NCBI GenBank assembly: GCA_000697335.1
Contig: JNEM01009960.1
Coordinates: forward strand, 1-11,648
Reading direction: 5' to 3'
From: Conidiobolus incongruus B7586
Lineage: Eukaryota > Entomophthoromycota > Entomophthoromycetes > Entomophthorales > Conidiobolaceae
Length of the DNA stretch: 11,648 nt
The first letter of the stretch is position 1. Each line of letters starts with the position of its first letter. This document shows positions 1 to 8,977 of this stretch, piece by piece. The notes under the pieces were generated by a model. The model saw nothing but the letters and a program-made list of their open reading frames with translations. It was not told the DNA's origin and made no database searches. The position numbers were made by a program, and so were the translations under genes.

Positions 1-1
1 C

Positions 2-1615
2 TTCAGTATGGTTGGTCCCGTTTCTAGCATTCGTGTTTGCCGTGATGCCGTCAGCCGTCGCTCTTTGGGATATGCTTATGTCAACTACCACAATCCCATC
101 GATGCTGAACGCGCTTTGGATACTTTAAACTACACCAATATCCTCGGCAAACCCTGCCGTATCATGTGGTCTCAAAGAGATCCCTCTCTCCGTCGCACTG
201 GTGCTGGTAACATTTTTATCAAGAACCTTGACCCCACCATTGATAACAAAGCTCTTCATGACACTTTCTCCGCTTTTGGCAATATCCTCAGCTGCAAGGT
301 TGCCACTGATGCTTCTGGTAAATCTAAAGGCTACGGTTTTGTCCACTTTGAAAGCAGTGAAGCCGCCGAAAATGCCATTTCCCAAGTTAATGGCATGATG
401 CTCAACGACCAAATTGTCTATGTTGGTCACCATATCCCCATCAAGGACCGCGGTGATAAGTCTGCCAAGCTCGAAGAAACTTACACCAATGTCTATGTCA
501 AGAACTTGGATCCTTCCATCGACGATGCCAAATTAAAGGAATTATTCGACAAATACGGTACTATCACCTCTGCTGCCGTCAGTGTTGATGACCAAGGTAA
601 CTCCAAGGGATTCGGTTTTGTTAACTTTGAAAAGCACGAATCCGCCGTTGCCGCCGTCGAAGGATTGAATGATACTGAACACAATGGTAAGAAATTGACT
701 GTTTGCCGTGCTCAAATGAAATCCGAAAGACAAGAACTTCTTACTCGCCAATTTGAACAAGCTAAGCAAGAAAAACTTCTCAAGACCCAAAATGTCAACT
801 TGTACGTCAAGAACCTTGATTTAAGTATCGATGATCAAATCCTCAACCAAACTTTCGAAACTTTTGGCCCTATCACCAGCGCTAAGGTTATGCGCGACGA
901 CAACGGCCAATCTAAAGGTTTTGGATTTGTCTGCTTCGCTTCCCCTGAGCACGCCAGCAAAGCTATTCATGATATGAATGGATTCCTTTTGTATAACAAG
1001 CCCCTCTACGTCTCTCTTGCTCAACGTAAGGAAGAACGTCGCAACTACTTGGAATCTCAACGTCATCAAGCTCGTCTCCACTCCTCTGGTGCTCCCAACA
1101 TGTTCCCTGGCAACCCTATGTTCTTCCCCAATGGTCCCTTCCCTCCCACCAACCAACCCAACTTTGGTTACAACGGTCCTCAACAAGGTCGTTTCGTCTC
1201 TAACCAACGCCAACGTTGGAATCCTAACCAAGCTCCTAATGTTCCCCAACAATATGCTCCTGGTTTCTTAGGTCACAACCAAGGATCTGCTCCTCGTCAG
1301 CCCAAGCAAGCTGCTCAACAACAAGCCCCCGCTCCCAAGCCTGCTCCTCAAGCTGAACCTGAAGATCCCAATGCCCTCACCGCCGCCCGTTTGGCCGCTG
1401 CTGAACCTGAAATGCAGAAGCAAATGCTCGGAGAACACCTCTTCCCTCTCGTTGCCGAAATCGATGCCGAACAAGCTGGTAAGATTACTGGTATGTTGTT
1501 AGAAATGGATAATGGTGAATTATTGTACTTGATCGAAAACCACGAAGCTTTGACTGCTAAGGTTAACGAAGCTTTACAAGTTCTCTCTCACCATGCTGCC
1601 TCTTCCGCCAACTAA
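2..1615 (+). CDS. PAB1: Polyadenylate-binding protein, 5'-truncated by window edge
   Basis: This is the cytoplasmic poly(A)-binding protein, which coats mRNA poly(A) tails and links them to eIF4G, promoting translation initiation and controlling deadenylation. The frame is open from base 2, and the residues before the ATG at 8 (Phe-Ser) fit RRM1, so that Met is internal and the true start lies left of the window. Counting from that Met: the end of RRM1 with RNP1 LGYAYVNY (20-27); RRM2 with IFIKNL (69-74) and KGYGFVHF (107-114); RRM3 with VYVKNL (162-167) and KGFGFVNF (200-207); RRM4 with LYVKNL (265-270) and KGFGFVCF (303-310). A Pro/Gln/Asn-rich linker follows (about 355-452), then a C-terminal MLLE domain containing KITGMLLEMDN (492-502), which binds PAM2 peptides. 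The visible part has no intron. Codons are GC-richer than the flanks and favour CTC/CTT, GTC, CGT and GGT, as expected for high expression. The N-terminal part, probably some tens of residues, is missing. Confidence 0.98.
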   Translation, partial: FSMVGPVSSIRVCRDAVSRRSLGYAYVNYHNPIDAERALDTLNYTNILGKPCRIMWSQRDPSLRRTGAGNIFIKNLDPTIDNKALHDTFSAFGNILSCKVATDASGKSKGYGFVHFESSEAAENAISQVNGMMLNDQIVYVGHHIPIKDRGDKSAKLEETYTNVYVKNLDPSIDDAKLKELFDKYGTITSAAVSVDDQGNSKGFGFVNFEKHESAVAAVEGLNDTEHNGKKLTVCRAQMKSERQELLTRQFEQAKQEKLLKTQNVNLYVKNLDLSIDDQILNQTFETFGPITSAKVMRDDNGQSKGFGFVCFASPEHASKAIHDMNGFLLYNKPLYVSLAQRKEERRNYLESQRHQARLHSSGAPNMFPGNPMFFPNGPFPPTNQPNFGYNGPQQGRFVSNQRQRWNPNQAPNVPQQYAPGFLGHNQGSAPRQPKQAAQQQAPAPKPAPQAEPEDPNALTAARLAAAEPEMQKQMLGEHLFPLVAEIDAEQAGKITGMLLEMDNGELLYLIENHEALTAKVNEALQVLSHHAASSAN

Positions 1616-2567
1616 GGTGTCATTTGTTATATAGCATTTAATGTGATTCACTCTTATCTTACAATTTCATTTATTTCATCTAAGACAACTTATGAAATAA
1701 ATTTTCATGCTCACTGTTTTCTCATATGAATGAAAATAGAAAATCATTAAGTATATATATTAAAGATATTTACTAATTGATTTTATTATTTATATCAATT
1801 GAATATATTTATTTCTTATATTAAATGAGTGAAGAATGATTAATTTATATGCTTATATTATGTATATATCACACCTTATTGTTTAAATAGTAGTTGAAAA
1901 ATTATTTTAATAACTGTAAATTTTATATATTATTTTTTATTTTTCACTTTTCACCTTTTTGATTAATATATTATATAAAATTATATAATCAACATTTCAA
2001 TACGATTAAATTTATTCTTTTCAATAGTATTATTTACCGAATATAAGATTCAAAATCAATTTAACAATAAGTCAATATTTTTTATAAACTGGAATAGATA
2101 AACTCTACCAATTTTAAGGTTTTATTTTATTTGTTATTTTAACCATATTCAAAAAACAATCAATGTTTTAATTTTTATTTAATAGTTAGAGTGATTAACT
2201 TTGTTCAATCTATATATTTAATTAACAATCAAACCACCATTTTATTAAAGTATATACCATTGATTAATTTTAAAATATATTTATGATAAAATAAAATATT
2301 TCAGAAAACTTGAGATTTGGATATATTCAATAATTACATATTAATTTCTCTGAATTTATGAATTATTTCAGTTTATTTATCAATTACAAAATTGTGATAC
2401 ATTATAAACTAATTATAAGGATGTATGTCACTGTTTGTGAATAGTTTTTTCACTATTATAAAATGAATATACTTATCCAAATATTGAAGGAAATCATATT
2501 TTAACTTCATTATTAAATTTTAAACATGAAAATAATTGGATGAAGATATTTATTAAAATATTTATAA
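1616..2567. other. AT-rich convergent intergenic spacer
   Basis: These 952 bases separate two convergent genes (PAB1 rightward, ureidoglycolate lyase leftward), so they should hold both 3' UTRs and no promoter for either. I see no coding exon, tRNA-type B box or recognisable repeat. There are AT-only palindromes, such as a 9-bp inverted repeat with a 2-nt spacer at 1970-1989, at a density expected for such composition. A pyrimidine-rich run lies around 1930-1960. On the minus strand an AATAAA at 2549-2554 lies 14-19 nt past the lyase stop and could serve as its poly(A) signal. Confidence 0.7.
1696..1701 (+). terminator. Possible poly(A) signal of PAB1 (AATAAA)
   Basis: A canonical AATAAA lies about 80 nt after the PAB1 stop, within the first stretch of 3' flank. 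This is a sensible distance for a fungal 3' UTR. The surrounding DNA is very AT-rich, so this hexamer also arises by chance, and the assignment rests on position alone. Confidence 0.4.
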
Positions 2568-3233
2568 TTAATTTTCAACTTGTGCTAAATTGGTATTGAT
2601 TTTAATTTGAAGCTCTTTGTCGAAATAATGTTCTTGAGTATCTTCTTCAAGGTGACCATTTTCGTTCACTAAACAAAGGAATTGAATATCCTAAAATCAA
2701 ACATAGGATTAATGAATAAATATGTTATTAAATTATTTTGGTGAGCTTACTTTGTTCAAAGCAATCATGGGATGGTGCCAGACATTATCATAGTAATTAA
2801 TAGCTTGTTGGCCATTAGCTAAGAAGGCTTCGAGTTTGGTTAAATCGGGCTGATCTTTTTCAGTATCGTTAGGAGCCACCAGAACAATATAATAGGTGTT
2901 TACATCACTATTGAGCGGATAAAAGCTTTGGGTACTATAAGGGTGACGTTCCAGCAAATGAACTCTGAATTGATCATTTGGAGTATCTCTCTTGATACAG
3001 TTGAAATAGCAAACGTTAAGTTCAGCGGTTTTTTTAGAAGGGTTGCTTAAAATCGATACATGTTCAGGTCTCTGATTTCTGACCTTAAAAATATGGTTTA
3101 CACGTTTGGCTGTACCTTGATTGGCCGTAGCAACATTTGCATCACTGGCTCCATAATTATAGACTTGGCCGTAAGCCTTGAAGTTTTCTTGATTTATGTA
3201 TCTCAAAGGGAGAATTTGTTCAGAAGCAACCAT
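2568..3233 (-). CDS. DAL3: Ureidoglycolate lyase (two exons)
   Basis: It splits ureidoglycolate into glyoxylate and urea, a late step of allantoin and purine catabolism for nitrogen scavenging. Exon 1 is 3233-2751 (161 codons) and exon 2 is 2690-2568 (40 codons plus stop), joined across a 60-nt phase-0 intron. The spliced protein has 201 residues, close to yeast Dal3 (about 195). Family signatures are GTAKRVNHI (40-48), LERHPYSTQSFYPL (94-107) and FLANGQQAIN...VWHHPMIAL (137-159), with conserved histidines in HPYSTQ and WHH. Exon 2 supplies the last cupin-fold strand (DIQFLCLVNENG) and the family-typical C-terminal EDTQEHYF. Without splicing the frame ends at a TAA just after WHHPMIALNK and loses this part. 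The start Met has A at -3 and G at +4 and leads directly into the usual N-terminus (ILPLRYINQENFKAYG). No signal or targeting peptide is evident, so the enzyme is probably cytosolic. No other allantoin gene is visible in the window. Confidence 0.94.
2691..2750 (-). other. Spliceosomal intron of ureidoglycolate lyase (60 nt)
   Basis: On the minus strand it begins GTAAGC and ends TTTTAG, in phase 0 between Lys161 and Asp162. A TTAAT about 17 nt before the AG is a plausible weak branch site. Its length is a multiple of three, but retention adds five codons (VSSPK) and then a stop. The downstream exon restores family-conserved residues, which is the main proof of the intron. Confidence 0.93.
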
Positions 3234-3304
3234 GTTAGATGACGAAATAAAATGTATACTATACTCTTCTTTTTGTGTAGTAATCTATAAATTTTTTAAT
3301 GAGG

Positions 3305-3312
3305 TATTTATA
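3305..3312 (-). promoter_or_regulatory. Putative TATA box of ureidoglycolate lyase
   Basis: TATAAATA on the minus strand lies 71 nt before the start codon, flanked by G and C (GTATAAATACC), which makes it stand out from the generic A/T background. The spacing resembles that of the TATATAA before BIO2 (78 nt). Confidence 0.5.
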
Positions 3313-3377
3313 CATCTTTTGTAAAAATCATATGAACCACATTGACCAAAATTACAATAGTAATCAATATTAAATAA

Positions 3378-3457
3378 TGGATTGGAATTCCATTTATGAT
3401 GGAATTTAAATCAGTCAAATGACAGTAAAGTCAGTTTGAATGGATGATGAATGGATT
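3378..3457. promoter_or_regulatory. Cluster of TGGAW motifs upstream of ureidoglycolate lyase
   Basis: Within 80 bases, TGGA followed by A or T occurs six times: TGGATT at 3378, TGGAAT at 3383, its reverse complement at 3387-3392 (together the palindrome TGGAATTCCA), TGGAAT at 3400, TGGATG at 3441 and TGGATT at 3452. The last two sit in a two-copy direct repeat of TGAATGGAT with an 11-bp period (3437-3445 and 3448-3456). The block starts about 65 nt upstream of the lyase TATA box, where transcription-factor sites would be expected. I do not assign a named factor. Confidence 0.4.
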
Positions 3458-3599
3458 TATACGTGATCAATGAAATAAAATTACATGAAAAATAATTTAT
3501 GTTTATATTATATATTATCAATATATATTGATCGATAGTTAATATTATATGACTTTCCTATTGCTTTTATATTTTAATTGCATTTATTAAATTCTAAAT

Positions 3600-3740
3600 G
3601 GTTGGTGTATATGTATGTAAAAACATTATTATCAGCCTTGAACTCAAAGGCTGAGAGACAACACAGCTTTAACTAATTATACTGGCATGGGTCATACTGA
3701 ATCAAATTGAACCACTAACTTACCAATTTGACAACATAAC
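3600..3740. other. Less AT-rich island with GC-rich hairpin
   Basis: Two adjacent 60-base lines here count to about 35% GC against about 20% for neighbouring desert. Inside is a perfect hairpin, TCAGCCTT (3632-3639) paired with AAGGCTGA (3647-3654) around a 7-nt loop, and a direct repeat of ATACTG 15 bp apart. No open frame of note crosses it. On the minus strand GTTCAAGGC fits a loose RNA polymerase III B-box consensus, but no cloverleaf forms. It could be a noncoding RNA, an old element remnant or a distal regulatory block. Confidence 0.35.
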
Positions 3741-4033
3741 TGCTTATCACACCATTTTAATATTCATTTCGTTTGTTAATAGGATTGATTTAAAACAATT
3801 TAAAAGATAGATGCAAGCTAATCTACACCCAAGATAAAATCCTTGGTTTTATTTTCCTTCTGAATATATGGGCAATTATCCAAAGTAAAATTGATTAATA
3901 TTAGTAATAAGTCAGGGAGCAATAACGCCTTATTTAGATATATAAACCTTGACAATTTTAAAAAATTGATGCTATTTAGATGAGCTTATTTCAACATTAA
4001 CGCTTTATATGATTAATTATATATTTTATATCA

Positions 4034-4087
4034 ATTGTATTTTTTAATACAATATTACTCTCTATATTCTATCAAGAGAGAAATATT
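4034..4087. repeat. Two adjacent inverted repeats
   Basis: The first has perfect 8-bp arms, ATTGTATT (4034-4041) and AATACAAT (4046-4053), around TTTT. The second has 13-bp arms with one mismatch, AATATTACTCTCT (4051-4063) and AGAGAGAAATATT (4075-4087), around 11 nt. The CT/AG-rich part makes the second less trivial than AT-only palindromes. No function is assigned. Confidence 0.5.
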
Positions 4088-5317
4088 CAATATTTTTACA
4101 ACAGTATATTCAAAACGTTACTATCAATCAAATTTTTGAGATATTAATTAAAATATATCATTGGTCTAAAAACTATTTGAATTAAGTTATTAATTTTATT
4201 AATGTTTAATAATGCACTAAATATTTTATATGTTTGACAACAAATTTGGTAATTTTTTTCAAATGACACAGATCAAAATGAATAATTTTTTAAACTATTC
4301 CACATCAAATATTGTACAAGACTGCTTATATCGAATCTACAGGTATCTTATTATATTTAAATTTACTTGAATCACAGAAAGATATAATGTATTTTAATCG
4401 TTTCAAATCAAAGTCAAATTTATTATTATTATTTTGAAAATGTGTATCCAATAATCACTCTAATTGCCCAGCTAAATTATTTTACATAATGGTTATATTA
4501 TTTATTGTGATTCAATTAGAATGGTATATTTTAATCATCCATTTAACTTTAAGGAATAATACCAAAAGATAATTTTTAAAAGCGAGCTTTATATCCATGG
4601 TACAATCTTTTAATAGCATGTTGTATATTCAATATATTTGATTGATTCATTGATAATTAATTTTATCTGCCTTAATATCATAGATGTATATCATATATAT
4701 GTATTGGTATTTATTAAAAATATTAAATTTAAAATATGTAGATCCACTATTTAAAGAAAAAATATTTACGAGCCGACTTCAATACCAAAATTTTTAAACA
4801 GATTATAATCTAAGTTAATATCTAACTATTTATACAATAGATTATGAAAAACCATGAGCTTTCATTTTTATTGATGAATATATACTATTAGATATTACAT
4901 TTCTAATTTATAATGTATTAAAAATTCGGTCAAATTATTCCATATTCCAATAAAATCTCATAATTCATTTTTCCGAAAGTCAATTAGATGATAAAATGTG
5001 ATTTTTCCGTTTTAAACCAAGTTATTAATAGAATATTATGACATATGAATAACAAAATTACAAAACCATTGGTTAAGAGTAGATAATTTCTAATAGGATA
5101 AAGTTTATATTGTATTGGTTTTTAATTATACTAATTTTGGATGCTGGAATTATCCATTAAATGAAGGGAAAATCTGTTTTATGGTTAGTAAATCACATTC
5201 AATAAATTTTATATTTCATTAAAAGATGTGAAAATGATGCAATTGAAGTAGAATTGTTAGCCACTGTCTATATTTTGTTGTTTAATATATTTAACTATTC
5301 AAAGTATTCAAGTTAAT

Positions 5318-5336
5318 AATATCGAATTTCGATATT
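5318..5336. repeat. 19-bp quasi-palindrome
   Basis: AATATCGAA and TTCGATATT face each other around a single T. The central CGAA/TTCG makes it more than an AT-only palindrome. It could be a dimeric protein-binding site, about 750 bp upstream of BIO2, but nothing else supports that. Confidence 0.35.
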
Positions 5337-5997
5337 TTTTATTAGTTAATTGTTGGTATTTTCTAATGTACATTCATTAGGATAATATAATATAAAGTGA
5401 TAGTTTTTCTGATATGATAATATTTAATCAGTGGCCAGTGTTTTACAATGCAAATAATACGGTTAAATTTATTTGAAGTTATAGAGAATTAACTTAAAAA
5501 ATGTACCTAATATTCCAATATCTATTACAGAATTTATTTACAATCCAAAATACTATATCTATTAATTTAAATTATTTCATATTTCTGAATAATTGATTTG
5601 TTATTCAATTATATTTACTATAATGTATAAGTCGGATGATGATATTTTAACCTTTGCGTTATTGTATGTATTTTTACGGTATATTCCATGTTACATACTA
5701 TATTCAACACTGAGATCATAAATAAAGGATATTAGAAAATTCAAAAGATTTCTACACATTTGATCTTTGAAAATATTTTAGATCATATCAAATCTTGATT
5801 AAAAACTGACTTTGGAAGATTAGGTGAGAAAACCTGTTTATGCTCATAAGATAACCTCTGCAGAAATGAATATTAACATATCATAGTACCCTATCAAATA
5901 AATAATAAAGTGATAAATATCAAATAGAATTGTTTAAAATTGCTATTTTCTCAAACTAATTATCGAAATGAGGTGAAATTGACAGATTGGACTGAAC

Positions 5998-6004
5998 TAT
6001 ATAA
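5998..6004 (+). promoter_or_regulatory. Putative TATA box of BIO2
   Basis: TATATAA, followed by G, lies 78 nt before the BIO2 start codon in a locally less AT-rich stretch. The spacing is close to that of the lyase TATA box. Between it and the ATG there is no upstream ATG in the BIO2 frame that would add a better start. Confidence 0.45.
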
Positions 6005-6082
6005 GTCAAATTATTGGGATGAGACGTGGAATTTAAAAAGATAAAATCAGTGACATAATCCTCATCTATTACTCAAATTAAA

Positions 6083-7310
6083 ATGTCTTTCAGATTATCA
6101 GTACAACTGAGCAAAGCCATCAGACTTCCTGCACATTCTTTAAACAGAGGTATTGCTTCAACTACCCAAAAACAATTTGCCTCTGTTGAAGGTAAGTCTA
6201 CCAACGCTTGGGGAAGACCGATTTCTGGTGCTGAAAAGTATGCTCATGGCCCCATTCGTAATGATTGGACAAGAGAAGAAGTTCAACAAATTTTCGACTC
6301 TCCCATTATGGAGCTTTTGTACCACGGAGTAAGTTCTATTTTTATGTATTTTTTATCCTTTACTGATCAGAGTATAGTCTTCAGTCCACAGAGCCAATCA
6401 CGATCCTTTAGCCGTCCAACAATGTACTCTTCTCAGTATCAAGACCGGTGGCTGTTCTGAAGATTGTAAATACTGCCCACAGTCCTCTCGTTATGACACC
6501 AACGTCAAAGCCCAGAAAATGCTTGATTCTGGCGAGATTATGGAAGCTGCTCGTAGGGCCAAAGAGGCTGGATCTACTAGATTTTGTATGGGTGCCGCCT
6601 GGCGTGACGTTAAAGGTCGTAAGTCCAATTTCAAAAAGATTTTGACCCACATCAAAGAGATCAAAGGAATGGGCATGGAAGTGTGCTGTACTCTCGGTAT
6701 GTTGGATGCTGAACAAGCCCGTATGCTTAAAGAAGCCGGTTTGACTGCTTATAATCACAATTTGGATACTTCCCGTGAATTTTACCCCAAGATCATCACC
6801 ACTAGAACTTATGATGATCGTTTGAACACTATTAATCACGCTCAGCAAGCTGGTATTTCAGTCTGTTCTGGAGGTATCATTGGTTTAGGCGAGTCTGAAC
6901 AAGATCGCGTTGGACTGTTGACTACTCTTGCCACACTTCCCATCCATCCCGAGTCTGTTCCTGTCAATGCTCTTCTTGCTGTTGAAGGAACTCCTCTTGA
7001 AGATCAAGAACCCGTTAGTATCTGGGAAATGATCCGTATGATCGCTACCGCTAGAATCATTATGCCTCGTGCTATGGTCCGTCTTTCCGCTGGACGTGTT
7101 AGATTCTCTCAACCTGAGCAAGCTTTATGTTTTATGGCTGGTGCTAACTCTATCTTTACCGGTGACAAACTTTTAACTACTCCTAATAACGAATATACCG
7201 CTGATCAAGATATGTTCAAGATCCTTGGTCTTGTCCCCAAAGAACCCAACTTCCAACAAGGTTCCGATCGCCCTGGATATAACAAGCAAATCCTTCCTAA
7301 CCAAGCTTAA
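6083..7310 (+). CDS. BIO2: Biotin synthase, mitochondrial (two exons)
   Basis: A radical-SAM enzyme that inserts sulfur into dethiobiotin, the last step of biotin synthesis, in mitochondria. Exon 1 is 6083-6328 (82 codons) and exon 2 is 6378-7310 (310 codons plus stop), giving 392 aa, near yeast Bio2 (375). The N-terminus (1 to about 35) is rich in Arg/Lys/Ser with no acidic residue until Glu36, a typical matrix presequence. The mature part opens with [16 protein letters not shown] (56-71). The radical-SAM cluster motif CSEDCKYC supplies Cys108, Cys112 and Cys115. Ligands of the auxiliary [2Fe-2S] cluster, known from E. coli BioB, are all present: Cys152 (RFCMGAAW), Cys185 (EVCCTLGM), Cys245 ([12 protein letters not shown]) and Arg317 (VRLSAGR). 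The C-terminal [19 protein letters not shown] is intact. The ATG at 6083 has A at -3. Everything needed for activity appears present. Without exon joining, the Cys motif and VHRANHD segment would be missed, since the first in-frame Met of exon 2 lies beyond them. Confidence 0.98.
6329..6377 (+). other. Spliceosomal intron of BIO2 (49 nt)
   Basis: It begins GTAAGT and ends TATAG, in phase 0 after Gly82. TACTGAT at 6361-6367 is a good branch site. Four AGs fall within 16 nt (ending at 6370, 6372, 6377 and 6384), and only the one at 6376-6377 keeps the frame, giving [13 protein letters not shown], which has the spacing expected between HG and VHR in biotin synthases. The other acceptors, or retention, would shift the frame. 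Confidence 0.95.
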
Positions 7311-8652
7311 TTCGACTATTCTTTCTCATCAAATTCATTGATAACATCACTTGATCAAAGGTAATGTTCTCAAGTTCAATATATCCGATATAGCAAGTAC
7401 ATTAATTTCAGCCATCTTTCATATAAAATCACTCTTCTAACCTAAATTAAATTAAAGCTTCAATCTAGTTAATATTAACATTTGATTATTTTTATTGTGA
7501 TATAAATATTAATTTTTATTAGTTTAAGTGACTCAACCTTACAATTGTTTTATATAATGATATCATTTAAATCAATATTAACCAAACCTATTATTAATAT
7601 AGCTTTCTATTTCTATTCATATTATGTAACATTATTTATTTTAATCATAATTTATTTACAAATCATATTGGAACTCGATCAATGGAAAATATGTTTATTG
7701 AAACTGTATATTCATTAATATTAAACTTAAAACTAATACTAATTGTGTTTTATTTAGCTATCTTAAAATATTCTAATAATTTCGATTTTCAAAGTTTAAT
7801 AATTATAATAGTCTTTTATTTATGTAATTTATAACGATGAAATAAACAATAGAATTTGACCATATTATTGGAAATCAATTTTTGATTTAAATAGAATAAT
7901 TTGATCAGTATTTGAAGATATTATTTATCATGTTTAATTATTAAATATAAAAATTCCCATGTATAATATTCTAACAAACTGATTATATTAGTAATACTCT
8001 ATTTATCTTGTATTTATAAATCTATGATAAGTGGCTGATAAGTATCTTTGATAAAGTTCAATATTTTCAGATTCTTTCGATCTAATTAACGGAATATTAT
8101 ACCCATTCCAAATATTGCAAAGTTATTCGAAATAAATTACAGTAAGAGTTCATTTTTAGGTGATATCTTCAGAATTATTAAAAATTAAATCAAATTATTG
8201 AAATCATTACAAATCTTTATGATATTTTTATTATCTCGAGTATGATATTTCTCTATTCCCGCAATTTGATCCAATTTTTATGATTATACAATTGTTGATT
8301 TGTCAAAAGGATAAAATTTGTTTGTTATTTTATTAATATTTGATCATATAACAGTGCTAAAAATTAATACTATTTTAATTTGGTTTTTACATCACACAAT
8401 AATTCACTTGATTAAATGTATTTATTCTAATACTACACAACTTTATATTATGAATAAAACTGAAAAATAAGTATAGTATTGTAGCACCTTTACAAGTTGC
8501 ATATATTCAACTTTATAATTTGAAAAAATCAAAATATTAAATAGCTGCAATTATTATATTGAAATAATTCATTAATATATCACAAAATTACTAATATCAG
8601 GCATTGTAATATTATCCAATAAAAATAGCAATTCAAAACTCGCTAAAATAAA

Positions 8653-8692
8653 AATAAAAGGAGATGCAATACTAAGTCATGCTCCATTTATT
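8653..8692. repeat. Imperfect hairpin with GGAG/CTCC core
   Basis: AATAAAAGGAGATG (8653-8666) can pair with the segment 8678-8692 through 13 base pairs, with one A-A mismatch, one bulged G and an 11-nt loop. The GC core is unusual for this desert. It may be a structured transcript or chance; no terminal repeats or flanking duplications support a transposon. Confidence 0.35.
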
Positions 8693-8954
8693 CTTGTAAT
8701 TGTATGTTTAGAATATATTTTTTAATATACGCTCAATGATACTGACTGTGTTCACTAAAATTTTGAATTTTATCTAAGAATTGATTTCATCACTATATAG
8801 TGTTTTGTTCTATAACATATTGGTTTTTCAACATATTAGTAAAATTTACTTTTATAATAAATATAATAAATTATTCGAAAACATTTTTCAATCATAAGTG
8901 AATTAAATAATGCAATTTATGATAAAATACTGAGCTAGATTTACAAGCATCTAA

Positions 8955-8977
8955 ATAATAATAAAAATTATTATTAT
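8955..8977. repeat. Inverted repeat of AAT/ATT units
   Basis: ATAATAATAA and TTATTATTAT form perfect 10-bp arms around AAA. Both arms are AAT-type microsatellite, so replication slippage or composition explains it adequately. Confidence 0.5.

Larger units (their letters stand above)
3234..6082. other. 2.85 kb gene-free divergent spacer
   Basis: This lies between the start codons of ureidoglycolate lyase (minus) and BIO2 (plus), so both promoters must be here. No frame looks coding: open runs are short, lack the GC-rich codons of the real genes and match no family I recognise. Hand-counted lines run near 18-22% GC. Contents are the lyase TATA box and TGGAW cluster at the left, the structured island at 3600-3740, paired inverted repeats at 4034-4087, a 19-bp quasi-palindrome at 5318-5336, and a somewhat GC-richer stretch around 5800-5870 followed by the BIO2 TATA box. 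No transposase, terminal inverted repeats or target-site duplications could be found by eye. Confidence 0.75.

Noticed and set aside
8-10. ATG at 8 as the start codon of PAB1
   Set aside because: The frame is open to the window edge and the preceding residues fit RRM1, whose first half would otherwise be missing.
125-433. Open frames opposite or offset within PAB1 (also 493-684, 542-790, 821-1252 and 1268-1474)
   Set aside because: They are shadows of the conserved RRM and MLLE coding frame and show no family signature of their own.
3517-3532. 16-bp perfect palindrome ATCAATATATATTGAT as a regulatory site
   Set aside because: It is almost wholly A/T. Palindromes of this length are expected by chance in several kilobases of such sequence.
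3632-3740. A tRNA gene or tRNA-derived element on the minus strand
   Set aside because: A loose B-box match exists, but the acceptor and T stems do not pair and the spacing to any A-box-like sequence is too short for a cloverleaf.
5636-5713. Box C/D snoRNA (ATGATGA at 5636 and CTGA at 5710)
   Set aside because: No terminal stem pairs around the boxes, no internal C'/D' boxes are visible, and the same two motifs recur by chance elsewhere, for example at 10228 and 10304.
6408-6848. Minus-strand and offset frames within BIO2 (including 6448-6645, 6491-6676 and 6885-7121)
   Set aside because: The plus-strand frame carries every catalytic motif of biotin synthase, so the other frames are by-products.
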